From: CALKXV01 sp965228905
GTDB lineage: Bacteria > Pseudomonadota > Alphaproteobacteria > Rhodobacterales > Rhodobacteraceae
DNA: 64,000 nt
Reading direction: 5' to 3'
Assembly: GCA_965228905.1 (NCBI GenBank)
Contig: CBDDII010000003.1
Span: 2,418,001-2,482,000, forward strand
Each line of letters starts with the position of its first letter. Position 1 is the stretch's first letter. Both the position numbers and the translations under genes were made by a program. This document shows positions 17,134 to 26,524 of this stretch, piece by piece. The notes under the pieces are model-generated. The model had not been told where the DNA came from. It did not search any database and worked only from the letters and a program-made list of their open reading frames with translations.

Positions 17134-18354
17134 ATGGAAGACACCTCGGCCCATATGTATCAAAGGCAGAACATCACGGTCCTGGTGATCGCCCAGGCCT
17201 TTCTGGGTGCGCAGATGCCGATGATGTTCACGGTTGCGGGGCTTGCCGGTCAGTCGCTTGCGCCGAACGCCTGCCTTGCGACACTGCCGATTTCGCTGAT
17301 CGTTCTGGGTTCGATGCTGACGGCGACGCCGCTGTCGGCCTTCATGCAGAAATACGGACGGCAATTGGGCTTCATGCTGGGCACGTTTGGCGGGGCCACG
17401 GGTGCAGCGGTGGCGGCCTGGGGTTTGTCCAGCGGCAGTTTCGCGATATTCCTGATCGGCTCCATGTTGTCGGGGGTCTATTTCTCGTCGCAGGGCTTCT
17501 TGCGGTTCGCCGCGACCGACACATCGACCGAGGCGTTCCGGCCAAAGGCGATCAGCTACGTTATGGCCGCAGGCCTGGTCAGCGCGATTTTCGGCCCGCA
17601 GTTGGTGAAGGTGACCTCGGACTGGACGGCGGTGACCTTTTTCGGCACCTACATTGCGATCATCGCGATCAACCTTTTGGGGTCTTTCCTGTTCTTCTTC
17701 CTGAAGATCCCCAAACCCAAACCGCAAGAGGACAGTGAACGCGGCCGCAGCCGGATCGAGCTTTTGAAATCTCCGCGTGTGCTGGTCGCGATCATCTGCG
17801 CCATGGTGTCCTATGCGCTGATGAACCTTGTCATGACATCGACCCCGCTTGCCGTGGTCGGATGCGGGTTCACCACGAACAACGCCGCCGACGTGGTGTC
17901 GGCCCATGTATTGGCGATGTTCATCCCGTCCTTCTTTACCGGGCATCTGATCGTGCGCTTCGGGGTCGAAAAGATCGTCGGCCTTGGGCTTTTGATCCTG
18001 GCGGGTGCCGGGCTTGTCGCGCTGTCGGGCACCGAATTGAACTATTTCTTCGGCGCGCTGATCCTTCTGGGCATCGGCTGGAACTTTGGGTTCATCGGTG
18101 CCACGACCATGCTGGCCGGCGCGCACCGGCCCGAAGAACGCGGCCGCGTGCAGGGTATGAACGACATGATTGTCTTTGGATGCGTGACACTTGCCTCGCT
18201 TTCTTCAGGTGGATTGATGAACTGCCTCGGTGGTAATCCGGCGGAAGGCTGGAGCCTTGTGAACCTGGCGATGATCCCCTTCCTGATCCTGGCCGCTGGT
18301 GCGCTGATCTGGCTTGTGGTTCAGGAGCGTTCGGCAAACCGCCGGGCCGTCTGA
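17134..18354 (+). CDS. MFS transporter
   Basis: 406-residue membrane protein with about 12 hydrophobic segments and a short charged central loop (KIPKPKPQEDSERGRS near 195). Conserved MFS positions are weak: the loop after helix 2 reads FMQKYGRQLG rather than GxxaDrxGrr. The ATG at 17134 is used; another at 17155 is possible. Substrate unknown. It is divergent from the glycosylase gene. Confidence 0.82.
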   Translation: MEDTSAHMYQRQNITVLVIAQAFLGAQMPMMFTVAGLAGQSLAPNACLATLPISLIVLGSMLTATPLSAFMQKYGRQLGFMLGTFGGATGAAVAAWGLSSGSFAIFLIGSMLSGVYFSSQGFLRFAATDTSTEAFRPKAISYVMAAGLVSAIFGPQLVKVTSDWTAVTFFGTYIAIIAINLLGSFLFFFLKIPKPKPQEDSERGRSRIELLKSPRVLVAIICAMVSYALMNLVMTSTPLAVVGCGFTTNNAADVVSAHVLAMFIPSFFTGHLIVRFGVEKIVGLGLLILAGAGLVALSGTELNYFFGALILLGIGWNFGFIGATTMLAGAHRPEERGRVQGMNDMIVFGCVTLASLSSGGLMNCLGGNPAEGWSLVNLAMIPFLILAAGALIWLVVQERSANRRAV

Positions 18355-18409
18355 ACGATTCGCGTCTGGGCGTGCAAATCGCCGCGTTAAGAATTCTCAA
18401 GCAGCGCAG

Positions 18410-18437
18410 AAAAAAACGCCCGCACAAGGCGGGCGTT
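18410..18437 (-). terminator. Strong intrinsic terminator (minus strand)
   Basis: A 9-bp perfect stem, AACGCCCGC/GCGGGCGTT with a 5-base loop, is followed on the minus strand by seven U residues. On the plus strand the hairpin follows the MFS gene but has no U-run, so it works mainly for minus-strand transcription. Confidence 0.85.
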
Positions 18438-18484
18438 AAGTTATTGAGGCAGGTTTCATACAGGCAAGAAACCTATCGAGCAGT
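18410..18484 (-). ncRNA. Candidate small RNA of about 75 nt
   Basis: Between MFS and the peptide-binding-protein gene, the minus strand has a promoter (18491-18519), a predicted start near 18484, an internal hairpin AGGTTTC/GAAACCT (18451-18474) with a 10-base loop carrying GCCTG, and the U7 terminator. No open frame is present. This order is typical of bacterial small RNAs, and the Hfq-friendly U-tail supports it. No family was recognised; exact ends are estimates. Confidence 0.6.
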
Positions 18485-18490
18485 GACTTG

Positions 18491-18519
18491 GTTATACGCA
18501 ACCTTTCGCTGCTGTCCAA
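18491..18519 (-). promoter_or_regulatory. Predicted promoter of the candidate small RNA
   Basis: On the minus strand, -35 TTGGAC (18514-18519) and -10 TATAAC (18491-18496) with exactly 17 bases between. It points away from the adjacent plus-strand gene and towards the U-tailed terminator. Confidence 0.6.
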
Positions 18520-18593
18520 GCTAAAAGTTTGATAACTCTGGAAACGGTCCGTAGGCTTGCACAAAAAGGGCCGAGCATAGGGATTGTCCTCAG

Positions 18594-20393
18594 ATGATGA
18601 TTAGTCGCCATATTCTAGCCGCCGCAGCCTGCGCAATCACCCTAGGTTCTGCCCGGGCCGAGCCGCAACATGGCATAGCTATGTACGGGGAGCCTGCGCT
18701 GCCACCCGATTTTGTGTCCCTGCCTTATGCCAATCCCGGGGCGCCAAAGGGCGGCCGGATCGTTCAGGGCGAGGTCGGCAGCTTTGATTCCCTCAATCCC
18801 CACATCCTGAAAGGCCGGGTGCCCTGGCAGCTAAGGTTCCTTGCCCATGAAAGCCTTATGGGGCGAAGCTATGACGAGCCCTTCACGCTTTATGGTCTTT
18901 TGGCCGAATCAATCGAGGTGCCGGAGGACCGGTCCTGGGTGGAATTCACCTTGCGGCCAGAGGCGCGGTTCTCGGATGGCAACCCGGTCACGGTCGAGGA
19001 CGTGCTTTGGACCTATGAGACCTTGGGCACGGTCGGGCATCCGCGCTACCACGGCAGTTGGAACAAGATCGCAAGCGCGGAACAGACCGGCGAGCGATCT
19101 GTCCGCTTCACCTTCAACACCCGCGACGATGAATTGCCCCTGATCATGGGCATGCGCCCGATCCTGAAAAAGGCGCAATGGGACGGGATGGATTTCGCCG
19201 AAAGCGGCACGGATGTGATCCCGATCTCCTCGGCCCCATACGTGATTTCCGACGTCGATCCGGGCCGCTATGTCGTGTTGACGCGCAACCCTGACTATTG
19301 GGCCAAGGACCTGCCCCTGATGCGCGGTTTCGCCAATCTGGACGAGATCCGCATGGAGTTCTTTTCCGACGGCACCGCCATGTTCGAGGCCTTCAAGGCG
19401 GGCATCCTGACGACCAACCGCGAAACCAGTGTGCAGAAGTGGGACACGCAGTACGATTTCCCGGCGATGCAATCGGGCGACATGGTGAAATCCATCATCC
19501 CGCACCAGCGCCCCACGGGCATACAGGGGCTGGTGATGAACACCCGTAATCCCCAGTTTCAGGACTGGCGGGTGCGCGAGGCGATGATCACCGCCTTCAA
19601 TTTTGAGTTCATCAACCAGACGATCAACGGCGAGATGCAGCCGCGCATTTCGTCCTATTTCTCGAACTCGGTCCTGGGGATGGCGGATGGGCCGGCCGAA
19701 GGGCGCGTGAAAGAGTTTCTGGAGCCTTTCGCGGATGACCTGCCGCCGGGCGCGCTGGAGGGCTATACCCTGCCCCAGGGTGACGGGACCGAGCGGAACC
19801 GGCGTAATATCCGAAAGGCCATTGCCCTGATGGAAGAGGCCGGGTGGAGCCTTGACGATGGAGTTTTGAAGAACGACGCGGGCGAGACTTTTGCCTTTGA
19901 AATCCTTTTGACCTCGGGTGCCACGGAGACGCAGCAAATTGTCGACATCTATCGCGCATCGCTGGAACGGATCGGGGTGGATGTGACGGTGACGACGGTG
20001 GATTCGGCGGAATACACGGAACGCACCAAGGTATTTGATTTCGACATGGCGTGGTATGTGCGCGGGCTGTCCCTGTCGCCCGGCAACGAACAAAACCTTT
20101 ACTGGAGCGCCGAGGCCGCCGACACCGAGGGCAGCCGGAACTGGATGGGCATGAAAAGCCCCGCTGCCGAGGCCATGATCGAACGGCTGTTGACCTCGGA
20201 AAGCCAGGAAGATTTCGTGGCTGCGGTCAAGGCGCTGGACCGGGTTCTGACGACCGGGCGTTATGTGATCCCGACCTGGCACTCCCCGATTTCACGGATT
20301 GCCCATGCAAAAGAATTGAAATACCCCGAAGACCTGCCGATGTATGGGGACTGGATCGGGTTTCAGCCGGATGTCTGGTGGTATGAGGAGTAA
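18594..20393 (+). CDS. Peptide ABC transporter substrate-binding protein (YejA-like)
   Basis: 599-residue family-5 solute-binding protein. A signal peptide is present (MMISRHILAAAACAITLGSARA). The mature part has the family features FDSLNPHILKG, FTLRPEARFSDG and ISSAPYVIS, and is close in organisation to YejA, which binds peptides such as microcin C. No permease or ATPase genes adjoin it, so its transporter partners are elsewhere or it is an orphan. Confidence 0.85.
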   Translation: MMISRHILAAAACAITLGSARAEPQHGIAMYGEPALPPDFVSLPYANPGAPKGGRIVQGEVGSFDSLNPHILKGRVPWQLRFLAHESLMGRSYDEPFTLYGLLAESIEVPEDRSWVEFTLRPEARFSDGNPVTVEDVLWTYETLGTVGHPRYHGSWNKIASAEQTGERSVRFTFNTRDDELPLIMGMRPILKKAQWDGMDFAESGTDVIPISSAPYVISDVDPGRYVVLTRNPDYWAKDLPLMRGFANLDEIRMEFFSDGTAMFEAFKAGILTTNRETSVQKWDTQYDFPAMQSGDMVKSIIPHQRPTGIQGLVMNTRNPQFQDWRVREAMITAFNFEFINQTINGEMQPRISSYFSNSVLGMADGPAEGRVKEFLEPFADDLPPGALEGYTLPQGDGTERNRRNIRKAIALMEEAGWSLDDGVLKNDAGETFAFEILLTSGATETQQIVDIYRASLERIGVDVTVTTVDSAEYTERTKVFDFDMAWYVRGLSLSPGNEQNLYWSAEAADTEGSRNWMGMKSPAAEAMIERLLTSESQEDFVAAVKALDRVLTTGRYVIPTWHSPISRIAHAKELKYPEDLPMYGDWIGFQPDVWWYEE

Positions 20394-20399
20394 AAATAG

Positions 20400-20516
20400 A
20401 TGAAAAAAGCGCTTCTTTTTGCGGCCCTTCTGGCGGGCCTTAGCGGTTGTAACACGATTGCGGGCTTTGCCGACGACGTTTCGGCTGGCACGCGGGCCAT
20501 TCAGCGTTCGCTCTGA
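20400..20516 (+). CDS. Entericidin-type small lipoprotein
   Basis: 38-residue protein: MKK start, hydrophobic stretch ALLFAALLAG and lipobox LSGC (Cys17), followed by NTIAGFADDVSAGTRAI, the pattern of the entericidin A/B family. It begins 7 bases after the upstream stop. The mature lipopeptide is only about 22 residues. In enterobacteria entericidins form a stationary-phase lysis pair; here there is one copy and no adjacent antidote, so a toxin role is uncertain. Confidence 0.82.
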   Translation: MKKALLFAALLAGLSGCNTIAGFADDVSAGTRAIQRSL

Positions 20517-20621
20517 TTTTCGTCGGCCCGGTTGGGTTTCGGCCAAATTGCGGCTCATGCGCTGTTTGTTAGCATTTGGTTAGGAACCTCCTGCCAAGGT
20601 TTTGGAGTCACGGAGGACTTC

Positions 20622-20858
20622 ATGACCGAACACGATATTTCCTTTGATCCCGCGACCGTCGATCCCGAACGGTTGCAACGCTGGTTTCCTGTTGCGGAGG
20701 CAGCGGAAATCACCGCCCGCCTGGCAGACCATACGGCCCTGATCGACTATTTGTCGTTCTGCAACGATTTGACCCGGGCGGAAGCCGAAGAGATGGTGCA
20801 GGCATTGTCTTTGTCGCCGCCGCTTTCCCGACAGGATCGAACGCTTCGCGCCGCGTAA
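20622..20858 (+). CDS. Small acidic hypothetical protein
   Basis: 78 residues, with a strong CGGAGG ribosome site 7-8 bases before ATG. Soluble and mostly helical (PERLQRWFPVAEAAEITARL, then LTRAEAEEMVQAL). No family was recognised. It lies 48-96 bases upstream of the AMP-ligase start, depending on which start that gene uses. The frame extends upstream to 20532, but without a ribosome site. Confidence 0.6.
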   Translation: MTEHDISFDPATVDPERLQRWFPVAEAAEITARLADHTALIDYLSFCNDLTRAEAEEMVQALSLSPPLSRQDRTLRAA

Positions 20859-20953
20859 GGCGTCTTCCATCTTGCGGATCGGGCCAAGGCTGATACTTCG
20901 GTTTCATGTTGGCCATCGAAGATCGAAGACCGGGACCAGAGGTGCCGGGACGC

Positions 20954-22399
20954 ATGAACCTTGCCGCGCATGTCCTTTATTCGGGCGGCGCGGCTGACGA
21001 CAAACTTGCCCTTGTGGTGCTGTCTGCCACGAAGGTCGAACGCTGGAGCTATGGCCGCCTTCGCGCCCGCGTGATGGCGACGGCGGGCGGGTTTCGTGCT
21101 TCGGGGCTGGAGCCCGGTGCGCGCGTACTGATGCGGCTGGGCAATTCGCCGGATTTTCCGATTGTCTATCTTGGGGCCATTGCAGCAGGCGTGGTGCCCG
21201 TGCCGACCTCTTCAGCCCTTGGCGAGGCGGAGATCGCCAAGATCGCCGACGACCTGAAGCCCGAAGCCATCGTCGCCCATGACGGTATCGCGCTTCCGCC
21301 CTTTGATACGGCCCCGCTTCGCCCCGCAGACCTTGCCGATCATGCACCGCTGGACGCACCTTTCGAGGCTGAAAGCAATGCACCCGCATATATCGTCTAT
21401 ACTTCCGGCACCTCGGGTTCGCCTCTCGGCGTGGTTCATGCGCATCGCGCGGTTCTGGCCCGAAGCATGATGTTCGACGGATGGTATGGATTGACGCCCG
21501 AGGATCGGATGCTGCACGCGGGCGCGTTCAACTGGACCTTCACCCTTGGCACCGGGTTGATGGACCCCTGGACGCAGGGGGCGACAGCGCTGGTTCTGGC
21601 CGAGGGGACCAAGCCGGATTTGATACCTCTTCTAGCCAAAAGGCACGAGGCGACGATCCTTGCCGGTGCGCCGGGCATCTTTCGCCGCCTGCTGCGCGCC
21701 GATCTGCCGGCCCTGCCCCACCTGCGCCACGGATTGGCGGCGGGTGAGAAACTGACGGAAAGCCTGCGCGGGGCCTGGGAAGAAAAAACCGGTACGACAT
21801 TGCACGAAGCCTTTGGTCAGTCGGAGTGTTCGACGTTCATTTCCGGATCACCCGCCCGGCCCGCGCCTGAGGGTTCGCTTGGCTATGTCCAGCCCGGCCG
21901 CGCGGTGGCGATCCTTGACGGAGATCGACCGGTAGCGCGCGGCGAGGTCGGAGAGATCGCCATCCATGGCAGCGACCCCGGTCTGACCCTTGGGTATCTG
22001 ACCCGCCCTCTGAACCTGCGCGGCGACTGGTTTCCCACGGGCGACATGGGCCTGATGCGTAAAGATGGAGCGATCGAATATCACGGCCGCAATGACGACA
22101 TTCTGACTTCGGGCGGATTCCGGGTGTCGCCCCTGGACGTGGAAGCGGCCATGATGAAACTTGACGGTGTCGAGGAAGCGGCGGCGGTCGACTGCCGTGT
22201 TTCGCCAGATACCACTCTGATTGCGCTTCACTACACCGGTCAAAAGCTGGAGGATGCGGTTCTCGCGGCCCATGCTGATGCTGAACTTGCACGATACAAG
22301 CAGCCTCGTCTGTTCATTCACGAACAGAGCTTGCCCAGAAATGCGAATGGAAAGCTCTTGCGCAAGGCTCTCAGGGCTGCGAACGAAGAAGAGTCATGA
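20954..22399 (+). CDS. AMP-dependent acyl-CoA synthetase/ligase
   Basis: 481-residue ANL-superfamily enzyme. The A3 loop is YTSGTSGSPLGVVHAH (about 149), in which the usual Lys of PKGV is Leu. The A5 region is HEAFGQSE, A7 is GDWFPTGD, and A10 with the catalytic Lys is NANGKLLRK. The start at 20954 (MNLAAHVLY) is chosen by analogy with relatives; an ATG at 20906 would add 16 residues. It overlaps the next gene by ATGA. The substrate acid is unknown. Confidence 0.85.
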   Translation: MNLAAHVLYSGGAADDKLALVVLSATKVERWSYGRLRARVMATAGGFRASGLEPGARVLMRLGNSPDFPIVYLGAIAAGVVPVPTSSALGEAEIAKIADDLKPEAIVAHDGIALPPFDTAPLRPADLADHAPLDAPFEAESNAPAYIVYTSGTSGSPLGVVHAHRAVLARSMMFDGWYGLTPEDRMLHAGAFNWTFTLGTGLMDPWTQGATALVLAEGTKPDLIPLLAKRHEATILAGAPGIFRRLLRADLPALPHLRHGLAAGEKLTESLRGAWEEKTGTTLHEAFGQSECSTFISGSPARPAPEGSLGYVQPGRAVAILDGDRPVARGEVGEIAIHGSDPGLTLGYLTRPLNLRGDWFPTGDMGLMRKDGAIEYHGRNDDILTSGGFRVSPLDVEAAMMKLDGVEEAAAVDCRVSPDTTLIALHYTGQKLEDAVLAAHADAELARYKQPRLFIHEQSLPRNANGKLLRKALRAANEEES

Positions 22400-23037
22400 T
22401 CAAGCTTGATATTCTCAGCGACCCGATTTGCCCCTGGTGCTATATCGGCAAGGCGAACCTTGACCGTGCCTTGGCCGCACGGCCCGATCATCCGTTCGAG
22501 ATCGAGTGGCATCCGTTCCAGTTGAACCCAGACATGCCAACCGACGGAATGGACCGTCAGGCTTACCTGACTGCCAAGTTCGGGGCACAGGCAGACGATG
22601 TTTACGGCCGGATTGGCGAAGCGGGCGCTGCGGCCGGATTGAACCTGAAACTGAATGACATCCCACGCACCCCGAACACCATTGACGCGCACCGTCTGAT
22701 CCACTGGTCCGGGCTGGAAGGGCGTCAGACGGCGGCAGTGTCACGGTTGTTCAAGGCCTATTTCGAAGAGGCGCAGGACATCGGGGAACGCGCCGTCCTT
22801 CTGGACATTGCCGAGGGCATCGGGCTGGACCGCGCGATGACCGAAAGGCTTTTGGCATCGGACGCCGACGTCGAGGATATTCGCGCCCGCGACGCCCATG
22901 CCCGCGAACGCGGGGTGACAGGCGTTCCGACTTTCGTGATCGCCAATCAGCATGTGGTGCCCGGCGCGCAGCCGGTCGAGTTATGGACCAAAGTCATGGA
23001 CGAGTTGATGGCCGCTGCCGAGGTTGAGAGTGAGTAG
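22396..23037 (+). CDS. FrnE-family DsbA-like oxidoreductase
   Basis: 213-residue thioredoxin-fold protein of the FrnE/2-hydroxychromene-2-carboxylate isomerase group. The active-site motif is CPWC (residues 12-15) and the cis-proline loop is GVTGVPTFVI. No signal peptide, so cytoplasmic. It is translationally coupled to the AMP-ligase (ATGA) and overlaps the MFS gene. The CPWC motif favours a thiol-disulfide role. Confidence 0.85.
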   Translation: MIKLDILSDPICPWCYIGKANLDRALAARPDHPFEIEWHPFQLNPDMPTDGMDRQAYLTAKFGAQADDVYGRIGEAGAAAGLNLKLNDIPRTPNTIDAHRLIHWSGLEGRQTAAVSRLFKAYFEEAQDIGERAVLLDIAEGIGLDRAMTERLLASDADVEDIRARDAHARERGVTGVPTFVIANQHVVPGAQPVELWTKVMDELMAAAEVESE

Positions 23038-24271
23038 TATCGAACCCGGGATGGACGCCACGCCGCCACGCCCGGAGGTTCCCGTTTCGCTGACCGAGCT
23101 TGTTTCGGTTCTGGCAATGATGACCGCAACGGTGGCTTTTGCCACGGATGCGATGCTGCCCGCCTTTCCCGAGATCAGTGCGGAACTCAGCCCCGGAGAA
23201 CCCAACCGGGTGCAATTGATCATCGCGGCCTTCATGATGGGGCTTGGCTGCGGAACGTTCTTTTCAGGGCCGCTTTCGGATGCCATCGGACGGCAGCGCG
23301 TGGCCGTCGGCGGATCGGTTCTGATCGTGATCTGTGCCTTGATCTCGGCCATCGCACCCAGTCTTGAGATCCTGTTGATCGCGCGTTTCCTGCAAGGCTT
23401 GGGATCGTCCGGCCCACGGGTTGCGGCCATGGCCATCGTGCGCGACCTGTTCCGCGGGCGAGAGATGGCAAAGATCATGAGTTTCATAATCTTTGCCTTC
23501 ACCCTTGCCCCCGTCTTTGCCCCCAGCATCGGCTGGGCGCTTTCGGCGGGCTTTGGCTGGCGGGCAATTTTCGTGTCATTCGCCATCTTCACAATGATTT
23601 CCAGCGGGTGGCTTTTGTTGCGCGTGCCGGAAACGCTGTTGCCCGAGAACAAGCGGGCGTTTCGTCCCGCAATGCTCTGGTCGGGGCTGAAAGAAATCCT
23701 GTCGAACCGGCAGGTCGTCTATGCGACCGGCGCGCAGTCCTTGGTGTTCTCGATCCTCATGACCGCCCTGATGACCAGCCAGCAGGCCTTTGAAGAGGTG
23801 TTTCACCAGGGCGAATATTTCCACCTCTGGTTCGGGTTGATGGCCATTCTTGCGGCGGGCTCGAACCTTGTGAATGCCTCGCTTGTGATGCGGTTTGGCA
23901 TGAGGGCGATGGTGAAATGGGCCTTGATCTGTCAGGGCTGTCTGACCTTGATCTTTTTCCTGTTCATGGTTTTGGGCGCCCTGTCGCCGGCGTGGATCTT
24001 TCCCGTCGGCTTTGTCTGGTACACGTCGATCTTCTATCTGGCGGGGTTCGGGATCGGAAACCTCAGTTCCATCGCGATGGAGCCTGTCGGCCATATGGCG
24101 GGGCTGGCGGCTTCGTTGATCACGGCTGTTGCGACCGTGACCGCGATCTCGATTGCCGCTCCGATCGGGCAGGCGTTCAACGGCACATTGATACCGACCT
24201 CCATTGGTGTTGGTACCTTGGCGGTGCTGGCCCTGATCCTGGTCTTGAAGATCGACGAGATTGAACCCTAG
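23030..24271 (+). CDS. Bcr/CflA-type multidrug MFS transporter
   Basis: 413 residues with 12 predicted helices. DHA1 drug:H+ antiporter features are ATDAMLPAFPEIS in helix 1, the loop GPLSDAIGRQRV between helices 2 and 3, and RFLQGLGSSGPRVA in helix 4. A GTG at 23030 has GAGG six bases upstream and is preferred; TTG at 23024 and ATG at 23051 are alternatives. Its stop overlaps the convergent zapE stop (CTAG). Confidence 0.87.
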   Translation: MSSIEPGMDATPPRPEVPVSLTELVSVLAMMTATVAFATDAMLPAFPEISAELSPGEPNRVQLIIAAFMMGLGCGTFFSGPLSDAIGRQRVAVGGSVLIVICALISAIAPSLEILLIARFLQGLGSSGPRVAAMAIVRDLFRGREMAKIMSFIIFAFTLAPVFAPSIGWALSAGFGWRAIFVSFAIFTMISSGWLLLRVPETLLPENKRAFRPAMLWSGLKEILSNRQVVYATGAQSLVFSILMTALMTSQQAFEEVFHQGEYFHLWFGLMAILAAGSNLVNASLVMRFGMRAMVKWALICQGCLTLIFFLFMVLGALSPAWIFPVGFVWYTSIFYLAGFGIGNLSSIAMEPVGHMAGLAASLITAVATVTAISIAAPIGQAFNGTLIPTSIGVGTLAVLALILVLKIDEIEP

Positions 24272-25341
24272 TCCGCCGCCCAGTCCGCCGACTGCATTTC
24301 CCGCAGGCGGCTGGCGGTGCGTTCGAATTCAAAACTGCCTTCGCCTTCGATATAAAGCCGCTCGGGCACGTCGGCGGCACTTGCGATCAGGCGCACGCGG
24401 GCTTCGTAGAGGGCGTCGATCAGGGTGACGAAGCGGCGGGCCTGGTTGTAGTTTTCCGAACCGAGGCGCGGGATGTCTTCGAGGATCAGGACACGCACGG
24501 CTTCGGCGATGGCAAGGTAATCGGCGGGGCCAAGCGGTTGCCCGCAAAGGTCATAGAACCTGGCGCGCGCGACACCTGCGGCAAAGGCGGGCAGTTCAAC
24601 CTCCCGCGATTTGATCTTCAGAACAAGGGGAGCCGCCTGGCCATTTGAAAGATCGTCCCAGATGGCGTTGATCGCGGCCACGGCCTCGGCGTCATGGGGG
24701 TGAAAGTAAACCTGCTCGCCAGCCAGACGATCCTGCCGGTAGTCGCGCGGTGACGCCAGTTCGACCACTTCCATGCGTTCTTTCAGAAGGGCGATGAAGG
24801 GCAGGAACAGGCTTCGGTTCAGCCCGTTCTTGTAAAGTTCGTCCGGCAGGCGGTTCGAGGTGGTGACGATGGCGACCCCGGCGTTCAGCATCTGTTCGAA
24901 CAGGCGCCCGACGATCATTGCATCGGCGATGTCGGTGATCTGCATTTCGTCGAGGCACAAGAGGCGAAGCCCCTCGGCCATGTCGCGAGCCACGGGGACA
25001 AGGGCGTCGTCCACCTCGGTCTTGCGGGCCTCGTGCAGGCGGGACTGAACCTCTTGCATAAAGGCGTGAAAGTGGATGCGCCGCGAGTGCGTACCGCCCG
25101 CGACCTCATGGAACATGTCCATCAACATGGATTTCCCGCGCCCGACTCCGCCCCAGAGGTACAGCCCCTGGACCGGTTCGGGCTTCTTGGCGAAGAACCC
25201 GCCGAACCCTTTCTTGGGGGGTGTGGCACTGAGCGCCTCGGCGATCCGGTCGAATTCCGGCAGGACATGGGCCTGCGCGGGGTCGAGTTCCAACTCGCCC
25301 ACGTCGATCCGCGCATGATAGCTGTCGGTCAATACGCCCAT
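24268..25341 (-). CDS. zapE: Cell-division ATPase ZapE (AFG1-like)
   Basis: 357-residue AAA+-related ATPase. Walker A is GGVGRGKS (64-71), Walker B is LLCLDEMQ, and sensor-type TTSNRLPDELY follows. ZapE associates with the Z-ring in E. coli; mitochondrial AFG1 homologues act in respiratory-complex turnover. Length fits the family (about 370). No partner genes are linked. Confidence 0.92.
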   Translation of the reverse strand: MGVLTDSYHARIDVGELELDPAQAHVLPEFDRIAEALSATPPKKGFGGFFAKKPEPVQGLYLWGGVGRGKSMLMDMFHEVAGGTHSRRIHFHAFMQEVQSRLHEARKTEVDDALVPVARDMAEGLRLLCLDEMQITDIADAMIVGRLFEQMLNAGVAIVTTSNRLPDELYKNGLNRSLFLPFIALLKERMEVVELASPRDYRQDRLAGEQVYFHPHDAEAVAAINAIWDDLSNGQAAPLVLKIKSREVELPAFAAGVARARFYDLCGQPLGPADYLAIAEAVRVLILEDIPRLGSENYNQARRFVTLIDALYEARVRLIASAADVPERLYIEGEGSFEFERTASRLREMQSADWAAD

Positions 25342-25377
25342 GGCGGCTCTGAACCATGCGGACCGGGGCGTTTCAAG

Positions 25378-26511
25378 TCAGTTCTCCGTCCTGGTGACGT
25401 CGTGGCGATAGAGCCAGTCAAAGCGGCCAAGCATGGCACCGGGCGACAATCGGCCAATCGTGCGCAGCACGGTATGCGCCGCAAACCGCATGGGCGGGAA
25501 GCTGATGTGATAATTTCGCGCGTTCTTTGTCGCCGCATCGACGGTGCGGCGCACCCGTTCCACGCGGGTGGTTTGATAGGCCTCCAGCGCTTCGGGGATG
25601 TCGTGGTGTTTCAGGGCCGAGGCCAGAACCCAGGCGTCTTCAAGTGCAAGGTTCGCGCCCTGAGCAAGGAAGGGCAGCGTGGGATGGGCGGCGTCGCCGA
25701 GGATCACCTGCCGCCCCTGCCCCCATGTGCGGGCAACGGGATGGCGGAACAGACCCCAAAGGTGGACGGTTTCCACCTTTTCAAGCCAGTTCTGCACGCG
25801 GGGAGAGAACCGCGCGAAAGCGGCACGCAGGTTTTCTGGTCTGTCCTCGATGCTCCAGCCCTCGTCCGCCCATTGGGTACGTTCCTCGACGGCAACGATA
25901 TTGCGCAACCCATTTGCCAGGGGATAGCTGACCAGATGGCGGCCCGGCCCCATGTGGACTTCTGCCCAGGGGTTCGGATCGGGTTCGGGGATCAGCGCCC
26001 GCCAGGCAACCTGATGGGTGAAGAATGGCGTGACGCTTGGGTTCAGGATTTGCCGAACGCCGGAGTGCAGGCCGTCCGCTCCAACCAAAAGATCGTCACC
26101 TTCCAATGCCGCGCCGCCGCCTGGGGCAATGATCTCGCGCCCCGTCTCGATGCGGACCCCGGCGGAGCGGGCCGCCCCCTCCAACAGTTCGATCAGACGG
26201 GCACGATGAACGAAGGCCCATGAAAGGTCACCGGCATCCTTTGCAAGATCCAGCGTCGTCACCGCCCGACCGCTCATCCCGTCGATCAGTTTTACGGCCT
26301 GTGCGCGGATCGAAACGGCCTCCAGCGCAGCCCCGAGGCCAAGGGCGTCGATCACGGCACGGCCATTCGGGCTGATCTGAAGCCCCGCGCCCACTTCTGA
26401 AATCTCGTCGGCGCGTTCGGCAATCGTCACGTTGTGCCCATCACGCTGGAGGGCGATGGCGGCGCTTAGTCCGCCGATCCCGGCCCCCGCAATCGTGATC
26501 TTCAATCCCAT
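25378..26511 (-). CDS. FAD-dependent aromatic-ring monooxygenase
   Basis: 377-residue flavoprotein of the salicylate-hydroxylase/UbiH class. The Rossmann motif is ITIAGAGIGGLSAA at the N-terminus; the second FAD motif is VILGDAAHPTLPFLAQGAN; the DG motif VGADGLHS lies between them. ATG at 26511 has GAGGG seven bases before it; an upstream TTG at 26524-26526 is unlikely. It probably hydroxylates a benzoate-like substrate with NADH and O2. It lies immediately behind the dksA terminator, so it needs its own promoter. Confidence 0.87.
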   Translation of the reverse strand: MGLKITIAGAGIGGLSAAIALQRDGHNVTIAERADEISEVGAGLQISPNGRAVIDALGLGAALEAVSIRAQAVKLIDGMSGRAVTTLDLAKDAGDLSWAFVHRARLIELLEGAARSAGVRIETGREIIAPGGGAALEGDDLLVGADGLHSGVRQILNPSVTPFFTHQVAWRALIPEPDPNPWAEVHMGPGRHLVSYPLANGLRNIVAVEERTQWADEGWSIEDRPENLRAAFARFSPRVQNWLEKVETVHLWGLFRHPVARTWGQGRQVILGDAAHPTLPFLAQGANLALEDAWVLASALKHHDIPEALEAYQTTRVERVRRTVDAATKNARNYHISFPPMRFAAHTVLRTIGRLSPGAMLGRFDWLYRHDVTRTEN

Positions 26512-26524
26512 CTGACCCTCGGAC

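Noticed and set aside
18415..18437. Terminator of the MFS gene on the plus strand
   Set aside because: On the plus strand the hairpin is followed by AAGTTATTG, not a U-run; the U7 is on the other strand.
20400..20516. Entericidin toxin-antidote pair
   Set aside because: Only one entericidin-like gene is present; the following 78-residue protein lacks a lipobox or signal sequence.
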